Assembly: GCA_046594635.1 (NCBI GenBank)
Contig: JBKJRR010000469.1
Span: forward strand, 1-13,354
DNA length: 13,354 bases
Origin: CAISIP01 sp046594635
GTDB taxonomy: Bacteria > Pseudomonadota > Gammaproteobacteria > Burkholderiales > Burkholderiaceae_C
Reading direction: 5' to 3'
Every line of letters starts with the position of its first letter. Within the stretch, counting starts at the first letter, position 1. Of this stretch, positions 1-7,105 are shown in pieces. The notes under the pieces are model-generated. The model was not told the DNA's origin, searched no databases, and was given only the letters and a program-made list of their open reading frames with translations. Made by a program: the position numbers and the translations under genes.

Positions 1-1
1 C

Positions 2-97
2 CCGATCTTCGCACCGCAGACGTTCGATCTGCCCGCTGCGTTCCAAATTGACTGGCATCGACGCGCACCCTCTGGTGCCACTTCCGGAATCCCTTGA
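2..97 (+). CDS. C-terminal end of an upstream protein, possibly a LysR-type regulator (partial)
   Basis: The frame starting at base 2 stays open from the window edge to a TGA at 95-97, giving about 31 residues. The fragment contains FDLPAAFQIDWHRR. This resembles the end of the effector-binding domain of many LysR-type regulators, where a hydrophobic strand is followed by a WH-R pattern. The match is short and from memory. Nothing identifies it as ScpA, which often precedes scpB. The stop overlaps the TTG at 94 and lies 2 bases before the ATG at 100 of scpB, a close junction that supports a real coding end. It could be noncoding. Confidence 0.35.
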   Translation, partial: PIFAPQTFDLPAAFQIDWHRRAPSGATSGIP

Positions 98-99
98 CG

Positions 100-945
100 A
101 TGAATACCGCTCAGGCAAAGCGCGTACTGGAAACCGCCCTCATCTGTGCGCCCCAACCGCTGCAGTTGCGGGAGCTGCGCGCGTTGTTCGATGATGCCGT
201 TGGCGCCGACACCCTGGCGCAGATGTTGCGGGATCTGCAACTGGACTGGGCCCAGAACGGCGTGGAACTGGTCCAGGTGGCGACCGGCTGGCGTTTTCAA
301 AGTCGACCGGAGATGCGCGAGTTCCTTGACCGACTGCATCCGGAGAAGCCTCCGCGTTACACCCGCGCCACGCTGGAAACGCTGGCCATCATTGCCTACC
401 GGCAGCCAGTCACCCGTGGCGACATGGAAGACATCCGTGGCGTGACGATCAACTCTGCCATCATCAAACAACTCGAAGATCGCAACTGGATCGAGGTCAT
501 CGGTCACCGCGAGGCGCCGGGCCGGCCGGCATTGTTTGCCACCACGCGCCATTTCCTTGATGACCTCGGGTTGCGCTCACTCGACCAGCTTCCGTTGCTG
601 GACAAGGAGGCGGTTGCTGCGGACATGTTCGATGCGCTGGTGCCGGCGTCCGAATTGGCCGACGCCGTGACGGGTGGCGGACGGGCGTCTGCTGGTACGA
701 CTGTCTACACGGATATCGCCACAACAGCGGATGATTCGGCCGTATCAGACGACGGGCAAGACACCGCAACTGACGGACAAACGCAGGGCGCTGCCGGCGC
801 TGAACCACTGTCCGATGCCAGGATCGGAGACGAACCGGCAGTTGCCCGTCCGGTCCGTCCCTCCCCGACCTCAACCTCAAACCCAACCGCTGCCAGGCCT
901 TTGCCAACGGACGCGACACCCATGGTGGAACCCGACAATGAATGA
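100..945 (+). CDS. scpB: Segregation and condensation protein B (ScpB)
   Basis: ScpB is the kite subunit of the SMC-ScpAB condensin-like complex that compacts and separates chromosomes; it dimerises and binds ScpA. Two winged-helix domains are visible, at about residues 5-80 and 85-165. The second carries the family signature ETLAIIAYRQPVTRGDMEDI followed by RGV (residues 93-114). Residues from about 190 to 281 form a low-complexity tail rich in Thr, Ala, Asp and Pro, so the protein is longer than the roughly 200-residue core. I chose the ATG at 100; a TTG two codons upstream at 94 is equally open, and a weak GGAA at 86-89 could serve either. The end overlaps rluB by 8 bp, suggesting coupled translation. 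scpA is not in the window. Confidence 0.93.
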   Translation: MNTAQAKRVLETALICAPQPLQLRELRALFDDAVGADTLAQMLRDLQLDWAQNGVELVQVATGWRFQSRPEMREFLDRLHPEKPPRYTRATLETLAIIAYRQPVTRGDMEDIRGVTINSAIIKQLEDRNWIEVIGHREAPGRPALFATTRHFLDDLGLRSLDQLPLLDKEAVAADMFDALVPASELADAVTGGGRASAGTTVYTDIATTADDSAVSDDGQDTATDGQTQGAAGAEPLSDARIGDEPAVARPVRPSPTSTSNPTAARPLPTDATPMVEPDNE

Positions 946-2404
946 CACACCTCAGGACGGCGCGCCCGTGATCCCGTCAGCACAGGGCGAGGTGCGGCCC
1001 GCCGAGTTGACGCCGACGCCCGATGTAACCCACCTGTCCGGCGAACAGACCGAGTCAACCGGCGACGCGGGTTCCCCGGCTGGCGGGGGGGACGAGCACA
1101 AGGCACCCACGCTGGCCGCTGCGGCGCCGACCGGTGGCTCCAGGATCCGTTTCGAGGATGTGGTCTCAGGTCAGTTTGACGCAGACGAGGAGAGCCCGGA
1201 TGTGGCGCTGCCCAAGCGGGTGCTGGCGCCCCAGGCCGAAACACCCAAATTGCACAAGGTGCTGGCTCAGGCAGGCATGGGCTCGCGGCTGGAGATGGAG
1301 CAGCTGATCATGGAGGGGCGGATCACGGTCAACAACGAACCGGCCCACATCGGTCAACGCATCCAGCATGGCGACCATGTGAAGGTCAATGGCAAGCCGA
1401 TCCGGTTCCGGGTCGAGGCTCCGCCACCGCGTGTGATTGCCTATCACAAGCCTGCGGGTGAAGTCGTCACGCATGATGATCCGCAAAACCGGCCCACCGT
1501 ATTCCGCCGCCTGCCCAAGTTGCAACAGGGCAAATGGCAATCGGTCGGACGGCTGGATCTCAATACCGAGGGACTGCTGCTGTTCACCAGTTCCGGCGAG
1601 CTGGCCAACAACCTGATGCACCCGCGCTTTGGCCTGGAGCGCGAGTACGCCGTGCGGGTGCTGGGCGCCCTGAGCAATGACGAGAAAAAGCGCTTGGTGG
1701 AAGGGGTGCGCCTGGACGATGGTATGGCGCAGTTCGGCTCCATCGAGGACGGTGGCGGAGAAGGCGCCAACTGTTGGTACCGCGTGACGATCTCCGAGGG
1801 GCGCAATCGTGAAGTGCGACGCATGCTGGAGGCGGTCGGTCATGCGGTCAGCCGGCTGATCCGCATTCGCTACGGCGCGATGTTGCTCCCGCGTGGCCTC
1901 AAGCGCGGCGCATGGATGGAACTCGACGACTCCGATATCCAGTCCTTGCACCGGGCGGTGGCGCGCACAGGCGACGCAGGCGGCGACCGTGCCGACGTCA
2001 CCGATGGCCCTGGCAGGGCAGTGGCGGCGGGTAGCGGCGGTGCCAGTCGCAATCGTCGAGGTGGTGGTCGTGGCGGGGCGCCGGGTCGCCCTTCCGAGGG
2101 GCGGCGCGATGTGTCCCGCGGACCGGCGCAACCGGGTGGCGGTAACGCTGCTGCGGGTGGACGCAATCGCAACCGTAATCAGCTTCAGCACGATGACTCC
2201 GGCGAGCGCGCGGACCGCAAGGCAGCGGAGTCACAACCCGATCCGATGAAAACCGCATTTGGTTATATCGGAGCTGACAGCTTTACCAAGCAACGCCAGG
2301 GCCAGGGCCAGGGTCAACGACGGGGCCCCGGTCGCGGCAATGGCGGCTCGTCCGGCAATTCGGGCGGGGGTGGCGGCAACCGGCGTAGCGGTCGCGGACG
2401 GTAG
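938..2404 (+). CDS. rluB: 23S rRNA pseudouridine(2605) synthase RluB with Arg/Gly-rich tail
   Basis: RluB converts U2605 of 23S rRNA (E. coli numbering) to pseudouridine, near the peptidyl transferase centre. From the ATG at 938 the protein has 488 residues. An S4 RNA-binding domain starts at PKLHKVLAQAG (residue 103), and the RsuA/RluB-type catalytic domain contains GRLDLNTEGLLLFT, with the catalytic Asp at 207. The later motif ISEGRNREVRRM is also typical. Before the S4 domain is a disordered stretch of about 100 residues. After about residue 340 comes a tail full of Arg, Gly, Asn and Gln, interrupted by DPMKTAFGYIGADSF around 435-450. The frame is open further upstream inside scpB, but 938 is the first ATG that gives a sensible start, in an ATGNNTGA overlap with the scpB stop. 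RluE or RluF would be shorter and lack such a tail. Confidence 0.93.
   Translation: MNDTPQDGAPVIPSAQGEVRPAELTPTPDVTHLSGEQTESTGDAGSPAGGGDEHKAPTLAAAAPTGGSRIRFEDVVSGQFDADEESPDVALPKRVLAPQAETPKLHKVLAQAGMGSRLEMEQLIMEGRITVNNEPAHIGQRIQHGDHVKVNGKPIRFRVEAPPPRVIAYHKPAGEVVTHDDPQNRPTVFRRLPKLQQGKWQSVGRLDLNTEGLLLFTSSGELANNLMHPRFGLEREYAVRVLGALSNDEKKRLVEGVRLDDGMAQFGSIEDGGGEGANCWYRVTISEGRNREVRRMLEAVGHAVSRLIRIRYGAMLLPRGLKRGAWMELDDSDIQSLHRAVARTGDAGGDRADVTDGPGRAVAAGSGGASRNRRGGGRGGAPGRPSEGRRDVSRGPAQPGGGNAAAGGRNRNRNQLQHDDSGERADRKAAESQPDPMKTAFGYIGADSFTKQRQGQGQGQRRGPGRGNGGSSGNSGGGGGNRRSGRGR
2297..2314 (+). repeat. Three tandem 6-bp units (CAGGGC-type) in the rluB tail
   Basis: Three direct copies of CAGGGY lie in frame and encode Gln-Gly repeats (QGQGQG) in the RluB tail. 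Such short in-frame units can expand or contract by replication slippage without breaking the frame, so tail length may vary between strains; that is inference. Confidence 0.6.
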
Positions 2405-2519
2405 TCGTGCGCGCAGGGCCAGAGCGACGCATGGGTCAATGGCTTGAGACCTGCCCGCGGTAGAATGCAGGGCTTTGCCCCTTGCGGTAAACCTCGGAAT
2501 CATCCCATCAGGAATCACC
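2405..2519 (+). promoter_or_regulatory. rluB-ndk intergenic region with probable ndk promoter
   Basis: This 115-bp gap contains TAGAAT at 2461-2466, a good match to a sigma-70 -10 box, placed 54 bases before the ndk ATG. The TTGAGA at 2444-2449 would leave only an 11-base spacer, and at the normal 16-18 base distance there is no convincing -35. A new transcript starting here and reading into ndk, rlmN and beyond is plausible but not proved. No hairpin plus U-run terminator for rluB is visible. Confidence 0.35.
2467..2485 (+). other. Small hairpin in the putative ndk leader
   Basis: GCAGGGC, a TTT loop, then GCCC and TTGC can fold into a stem of about 7 pairs with a 2-base bulge on the 3' side. 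It sits just after the candidate -10 box. No U-run follows, so it is not an intrinsic terminator. It may protect the 5' end of the message or have no role. Confidence 0.3.
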
Positions 2520-2945
2520 ATGTCTATCGAACGCACTCTTTCTATCATCAAGCCTGACGCCGTCGCCAAGAATGTCATCGGTCAGATCTACGCCCGTTTC
2601 GAAGCCGCCGGCCTGAAGGTTGTCGCGTCGCGCATGGCTCGCCTGTCCCGCGCCGACGCTGAGGCGTTCTACGCCGTGCACAAGGAGCGCCCGTTCTTCA
2701 AGGATCTGGTCGACTTCATGATCTCCGGCCCGGTGATGATCCAGGCTCTGGAAGGCGAGAACGCCGTGCTCAAGAACCGCGACCTGATGGGCGCGACCGA
2801 CCCTAAGAAGGCTGCTCCCGGCACCATTCGCGCCGATTTCGCCGACAGCATCGATGCCAACGCCGTGCACGGCTCCGACGCTGCCGAGACGGCGGCTGTC
2901 GAAGTGGCTTTCTTCTTCCCGGCGATGAACGTCTACAGCCGATAG
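2520..2945 (+). CDS. ndk: Nucleoside diphosphate kinase (Ndk)
   Basis: Ndk transfers the terminal phosphate of ATP to other (deoxy)nucleoside diphosphates through a phosphohistidine intermediate, in the cytoplasm. The 141-residue protein has the usual bacterial length and starts MSIERTLSIIKPDAV. The active-site motif NAVHGSD places the catalytic His at 117, the classical position. The start at 2520 is fixed by homology and by the AGGAA at 2510-2514; the frame is open upstream to a TTG at 2475, but the extra residues are not part of the family. It is probably the first gene of the long operon, with rlmN following after 7 bases. Confidence 0.98.
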   Translation: MSIERTLSIIKPDAVAKNVIGQIYARFEAAGLKVVASRMARLSRADAEAFYAVHKERPFFKDLVDFMISGPVMIQALEGENAVLKNRDLMGATDPKKAAPGTIRADFADSIDANAVHGSDAAETAAVEVAFFFPAMNVYSR

Positions 2946-2952
2946 TCCACCC

Positions 2953-4101
2953 ATGTTGGCCAACCTGCTCGATTACGACCTCGAGGGTTTGGCCGCATTC
3001 TGCGAGCGGCTGGGCGAAAAGAGATTTCGAGCGACCCAGCTGTTTCGTTGGATCCACCAAAAAGGCGCGGCCGATTTCGACGCAATGACCGACCTGGCCC
3101 GGTCATTGCGCGAGAAATTGCGCGATGTTGCCGAGATTCGCATGCCGGTCGTGAACTCCGAGCAGCGCTCGCCCGACGGCACCATCAAATGGCTGTTTGA
3201 TGTCGGCGGCGGCGACGCCGTCGAAACGGTATTCATTCCCGAATCAGATCGCGGCACCCTGTGCATCTCATCACAGGCCGGATGCGCCGTGGGTTGCCGC
3301 TTCTGCTCCACCGGCCACCAGGGTTTCAGCCGCAATCTGACCAGTGGCGAGATCGTCGGGCAGTTGTGGTTCGCCGAGCGCTTCCTGCGCGTACATCTCA
3401 GTCGAAGCGACCGCGTGATCTCCAATGTCGTGATGATGGGCATGGGCGAGCCATTGCAGAACTATTCCGCGTTGGTTCCAGCCTTGCGCGTCATGCTGGA
3501 CGACCATGGGTACGGCCTGTCGCGTCGCCGCGTCACGGTGTCTACGTCCGGCGTCGTGCCGATGATGGAGCGTCTGGGTCGCGACTGCCCGGTGGCATTG
3601 GCGGTTTCCTTGCACGCGCCCACAGACGCCTTGCGCGATAACCTGGTGCCACTGAACAAGAAGTACCCGTTGCAGGAACTGCTTCAGACCTGTGTGGCCT
3701 ATCTGGCGCATGCACCGCGGGACTTCATCACTTTCGAATACTGCATGATCGACGGCGTCAACGACCAGGTGTCGCAGGCTCACGAACTGGTTGCGCTGCT
3801 TCGGCAGTCGGGCAACGGCGGCAACTGGTGCAAGCTCAATCTGATCCCGTTCAATCCGTTTCCGGCGTCGGGGCTCAAAGGGTCTGCGACCCCACGCATC
3901 GCTGCATTTGCGCAGGTACTGATCGATGCCGGAATCGTCACCACGGTGCGCAAGACGCGCGGCGACGACATCGACGCCGCCTGTGGTCAGCTGGCAGGTG
4001 ACGTGCGCGATCGCACCGGCGTTGCCGGGCGCATTGCGCAACAGCGCACAATCATGCTCACGCCGGTTGCAAAGAATGCACCCGAACACAAGGAAGGTTG
4101 A
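2953..4101 (+). CDS. rlmN: Dual-specificity 23S rRNA A2503 / tRNA A37 C2-methyltransferase RlmN
   Basis: RlmN is a radical-SAM enzyme that methylates C2 of A2503 in 23S rRNA and of A37 in some tRNAs. The 382-residue protein has the iron-sulfur motif C-x3-C-x2-C at Cys111, Cys115 and Cys118 within AGCAVGCRFCSTGHQGF. The two catalytic Cys residues of the mechanism appear at Cys104 (GTLCISSQ) and Cys344 (RGDDIDAACGQL). The motif MGMGEPLQNY (SAM-binding region) is also present. It is RlmN rather than Cfr by length, context and the DIDAACGQL ending. The start is the first ATG, 7 bases after ndk, with no strong ribosome site. That suggests translation depends partly on ribosomes arriving from ndk. 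pilW begins 3 bases after its stop. Confidence 0.97.
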   Translation: MLANLLDYDLEGLAAFCERLGEKRFRATQLFRWIHQKGAADFDAMTDLARSLREKLRDVAEIRMPVVNSEQRSPDGTIKWLFDVGGGDAVETVFIPESDRGTLCISSQAGCAVGCRFCSTGHQGFSRNLTSGEIVGQLWFAERFLRVHLSRSDRVISNVVMMGMGEPLQNYSALVPALRVMLDDHGYGLSRRRVTVSTSGVVPMMERLGRDCPVALAVSLHAPTDALRDNLVPLNKKYPLQELLQTCVAYLAHAPRDFITFEYCMIDGVNDQVSQAHELVALLRQSGNGGNWCKLNLIPFNPFPASGLKGSATPRIAAFAQVLIDAGIVTTVRKTRGDDIDAACGQLAGDVRDRTGVAGRIAQQRTIMLTPVAKNAPEHKEG

Positions 4102-4104
4102 GGC

Positions 4105-4938
4105 ATGGTGAATAACGATCGAGCGGGCAGAGCCATGGGGCAACGAGTGGTCATGACGACCATGTGGATACTCGCATGCCTGCAGCTGGTTTCCTGCGCG
4201 GCACCAGGCGCAGGTGAAGGGGCTGCTGCGCGAGCGGACATCGTGACCCAGTCCGACGAGCCGCAGGATCGCACACGTGCACGCATCCGCCTTGAACTGG
4301 CCGTGGGCTATTTCGAACAGGGCAAGACCACCATTGCGTTGGACGAGCTTAAGCAGGCCTTGGCGGCCGACCCGAATTTTGCCGAAGCCTATACATTGCG
4401 TGGTCTGGTCTATATGCGACTCAATGATCCGGCACTGGCGGAATCGAGCTTTCGGCGAGCCCTGGCGCTCAAGCCGGGAGACGCCAACACCTTGCACAAC
4501 CTGGGCTGGATGATGTGCCAGCGCGACCGGCATGCCGATTCCATGCAGTTTTTTGATCAGGCGCTGGCCGATGCCAACTATGGCGACCGACCCAAGACGC
4601 TGATGACCAAAGGTTTGTGCCAGATGCGGGCCAACAGGCCGGCCGAGGCGGAAGCAACCCTGTTGCAGTCGTTCCAGCTCGATGCCGGCAATCCGATCAC
4701 AGAGTACAACCTGGCCTTGCTGTTATTTCGGCGCGGCGACCTGCCCCGGTCGCAGTTCTACATCCGGCGTCTGAACAACAGTGAATGGGCCAATGCGGAA
4801 TCGCTCTGGCTGGGTATCAAGGTCGAGCGCAAGCTGGGCAACCGCGATGCAATGGATCAGTTGGCCGTTCCATTGCGCAAACGTTTCGCCCAATCTCCCG
4901 AGACCGCGCTGTATGACCGGGGGGCGTTCGATGAGTGA
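4105..4938 (+). CDS. pilW: Type IV pilus biogenesis/stability TPR lipoprotein PilW (PilF)
   Basis: PilW/PilF is an outer-membrane lipoprotein that helps the PilQ secretin assemble and pilus fibres stay stable. The N-terminus has a basic stretch, a short hydrophobic segment and the lipobox LVSC, with the acylated Cys at 31. Tetratricopeptide repeats fill about residues 58 to 225 (for example AYTLRGLVYMRLNDPALAES and TLHNLGWMMCQRDRHADSM). The start at 4105 is supported by AAGGAAGG at 4090-4097; an in-frame ATG at 4135 would still leave a usable signal peptide. The position between rlmN and rodZ is typical for this gene in proteobacteria. No other pilus gene is in the window. It overlaps rodZ by 8 bp in the same ATGNNTGA arrangement seen at scpB/rluB. 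Confidence 0.9.
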   Translation: MVNNDRAGRAMGQRVVMTTMWILACLQLVSCAAPGAGEGAAARADIVTQSDEPQDRTRARIRLELAVGYFEQGKTTIALDELKQALAADPNFAEAYTLRGLVYMRLNDPALAESSFRRALALKPGDANTLHNLGWMMCQRDRHADSMQFFDQALADANYGDRPKTLMTKGLCQMRANRPAEAEATLLQSFQLDAGNPITEYNLALLLFRRGDLPRSQFYIRRLNNSEWANAESLWLGIKVERKLGNRDAMDQLAVPLRKRFAQSPETALYDRGAFDE

Positions 4939-5809
4939 TGCGGTGGATTCGAACGACGTTCCGGCGGCGGCGCCCACAGGCCCCTCTGCTGGTACGCAGT
5001 TGCGCGCCGCGCGCGAGGCGGCGGGCTTGCATATCGGTGCGCTGGCGGTATCCCTGAAAGTGCCGGTCAAGAAGCTCGAGGCGCTTGAGGCGGATGACCT
5101 CGAACAATTGCCTGATGCCGTGTTCGCGCGCGCGCTGGCCGCGACCGTCTGCCGCACTCTCAAGATGGATCCCGCACCGGTATTGAAGCAGTTGCCGCAG
5201 TTGCAGACAGCGCCAATGCCCGTGAGCGGGCTCGGCGAGCCGGTACGACTCGATTCGCGCCGCGGATCGCGCCTGTCCGGCTCGTTCAGTTTGCCCAAGC
5301 CTGTTTTGATGATGTCAGCGGCATTGCTGCTGGGCGCATTCGTCGTATTGCTGCTACCAACCCTGCGCGACAGCACCCGTGTTCCGGCCGCGCTGGATGG
5401 CGAGGTGACAATGGTGCTGCCCGCCCCGTCGGCATTGCCGGCGACTGTCATCAAGCCGGAAATTGCGGCTCCCGCCAGTGCTTCGGCTGTTACCCCTGGG
5501 TATGCTGCCGCTGCGGCGTCATCGGCTGCATCACCGGTGGCCGCCGCCGTGGTACCTGCTGCTTCAGACCCTGCTGCCATTGCGGTTTTCAGCGCGCGTG
5601 AATCTGCCTGGGTGCAGGTACTGGGCGCCGATGGTGTGGTGCATCTGCGCAAGACCCTGGACGCCGGTGAAGCCGTGCGCATCAATGGCGCGCTGCCGCT
5701 GTCCGTTGTGGTGGGTCGCGCCAATGCGATTGACGTGATGGTGCGCGGCAAGCCGTTCGAACTGACGCCAGTGGCCAAGGACAACGTGGCCCGATTCCAG
5801 ATCAAGTGA
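4931..5809 (+). CDS. rodZ: RodZ-like cytoskeletal membrane protein (HTH, one TM segment, DUF4115)
   Basis: RodZ anchors MreB filaments to the inner membrane and helps keep rod shape. In 292 residues I see a cytoplasmic helix-turn-helix domain of the RodZ type (about 21-85, GTQLRAAREAAGLHIGALAV), a basic linker, one membrane segment at about 124-143, an Ala/Pro/Ser-rich periplasmic linker (about 150-212), and a C-terminal beta-rich DUF4115 domain (about 217-292) containing SAWVQVLGADGVVHLRKTL. The start at 4931 overlaps the end of pilW; a G-rich run at 4919-4924 can act as the ribosome site. The frame is open further upstream inside pilW, but that extension is not family sequence. ispG starts 4 bases after its stop. 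Confidence 0.9.
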   Translation: MSDAVDSNDVPAAAPTGPSAGTQLRAAREAAGLHIGALAVSLKVPVKKLEALEADDLEQLPDAVFARALAATVCRTLKMDPAPVLKQLPQLQTAPMPVSGLGEPVRLDSRRGSRLSGSFSLPKPVLMMSAALLLGAFVVLLLPTLRDSTRVPAALDGEVTMVLPAPSALPATVIKPEIAAPASASAVTPGYAAAAASSAASPVAAAVVPAASDPAAIAVFSARESAWVQVLGADGVVHLRKTLDAGEAVRINGALPLSVVVGRANAIDVMVRGKPFELTPVAKDNVARFQIK

Positions 5810-5813
5810 CACC

Positions 5814-7094
5814 ATGACACCTATCCAGGAGCCCATTCCCCCCATCGCCATCACACGGCATGTGACCCGGCAGGCGCAGGTCGCCTGGGGATCGCGCATC
5901 GTCACGGTCGGAGGCGGAGCGCCGGTGCGGGTGCAGTCGATGACCAATACCGACACGGTTGACGTGATCGGAACTGCGATCCAGGTGAAGGCACTGGCGT
6001 TGGCTGGCTCCGAGATGGTGCGAATCACCGTCAATACGCCGGAAGCCGCCCAGGCGGTGGCGCCAATTCGCGAGCAATTGGACCGTATGGGAATCGATGT
6101 GCCCCTGGTGGGCGATTTCCATTACAACGGCCATCGGCTGCTGACCGAGTTTCCCGAATGTGCCCAGGCCCTGTCCAAATACCGTATCAATCCGGGCAAT
6201 GTGGGTAAAGGAGACAAACATGACCGCCAGTTCGCGCAGATGATCGAGGCCGCGATGCGCTGGGGCAAGGCGGTGCGTATTGGTGTGAACTGGGGCAGTC
6301 TGGACCAGGAATTGCTGGCGCGATTGATGGACGACAACGCGGCGCGGGCCCAACCTTGGGACGCCAAATCCGTGATGTACGAGGCCCTGATCCGCTCGGC
6401 CGTCGGTTCCGCCGACCAGGCACGCGACATGGGCCTGGATCCCAACCAGATCATCCTGTCGTGCAAGGTCAGTGGCGTGCAGGACCTGGTGGCTGTTTAC
6501 CGTGCGCTGGCGCGTCGCTGCGACTACGCGCTGCACCTGGGTCTGACCGAGGCCGGCATGGGCGCCAAAGGTATCGTGGCGTCGTCTGCAGCATTGGCGA
6601 TCTTGCTGCAGGAGGGCATCGGAGACACGATCCGGGTGTCGCTGACGCCGGCGCCGGGCGAAGCGCGCACGCAGGAGGTGGTAGTGGCGTCCGAGATCCT
6701 GCAGGCACTCGGTGTGCGTGCCTTTGTGCCCAGTGTCACGGCGTGTCCGGGATGTGGGCGCACGACCAGCACCACGTTCCAGGAACTGACGCAACAGATC
6801 GACGATTTCCTGCGGGCCCAGATGCCGGTCTGGCGCGAGAAGTATCCCGGTGTCGAGCGTCTCAAGGTGGCCGTGATGGGCTGCATCGTGAATGGTCCGG
6901 GTGAGAGCAAACACGCCGATATCGGCATCAGTCTGCCTGGTACCGGCGAGGCGCCGGCCGCGCCGGTGTTCATTGACGGTGAAAAGCGCATGACGCTGCG
7001 CGGCGACGCAATTGCCCACGATTTCCAGGTCGTGGTCGAAAACTACATCGAGAAGCGCTTTGGTGCCCCCAGGGCATTGGCCGATTCGGCCTGA
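5814..7094 (+). CDS. ispG: 4-hydroxy-3-methylbut-2-en-1-yl diphosphate synthase IspG (GcpE)
   Basis: IspG carries out the penultimate step of the MEP isoprenoid pathway, reductively opening MEcPP to HMBPP with a [4Fe-4S] cluster. The 426-residue protein shows the N-terminal signature RVQSMTNTDT, the barrel residues GVNWGSL, and the cluster ligands Cys311 and Cys314 (ACPGCGRTT), Cys357 and Glu364 (GCIVNGPGE). It is about 50 residues longer than the E. coli enzyme (372); the ligands shift by about 40 before the first Cys and by about 10 more between the second and third. This longer form is usual in betaproteobacteria. It sits 4 bases after rodZ and 11 before hisS, so expression is almost certainly shared. 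Confidence 0.97.
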   Translation: MTPIQEPIPPIAITRHVTRQAQVAWGSRIVTVGGGAPVRVQSMTNTDTVDVIGTAIQVKALALAGSEMVRITVNTPEAAQAVAPIREQLDRMGIDVPLVGDFHYNGHRLLTEFPECAQALSKYRINPGNVGKGDKHDRQFAQMIEAAMRWGKAVRIGVNWGSLDQELLARLMDDNAARAQPWDAKSVMYEALIRSAVGSADQARDMGLDPNQIILSCKVSGVQDLVAVYRALARRCDYALHLGLTEAGMGAKGIVASSAALAILLQEGIGDTIRVSLTPAPGEARTQEVVVASEILQALGVRAFVPSVTACPGCGRTTSTTFQELTQQIDDFLRAQMPVWREKYPGVERLKVAVMGCIVNGPGESKHADIGISLPGTGEAPAAPVFIDGEKRMTLRGDAIAHDFQVVVENYIEKRFGAPRALADSA

Positions 7095-7105
7095 CGACGA
7101 GAACA

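Noticed and set aside
674..937. rluB frame open far upstream inside scpB, which could give a much longer RluB
   Set aside because: The added residues are low complexity, out of frame with the clearly coding scpB, and unlike the family. The ATG at 938 in the stop/start overlap is the better start.
1166..2191. Long open frame on the minus strand opposite rluB (341 codons)
   Set aside because: It is a shadow of the GC-rich codon pattern of rluB. Its protein is His/Arg/Gln-rich without recognisable domains.
2434..2451. GGTC...GACC inverted repeat after rluB as a possible terminator
   Set aside because: The stem is only 4 pairs plus a bulged extension, and no U-run follows.
3271..4533. Long minus-strand open frame opposite rlmN and pilW (420 codons)
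   Set aside because: It spans two clearly real + strand genes, has no ribosome site or domain, and has the composition expected of an antisense shadow.
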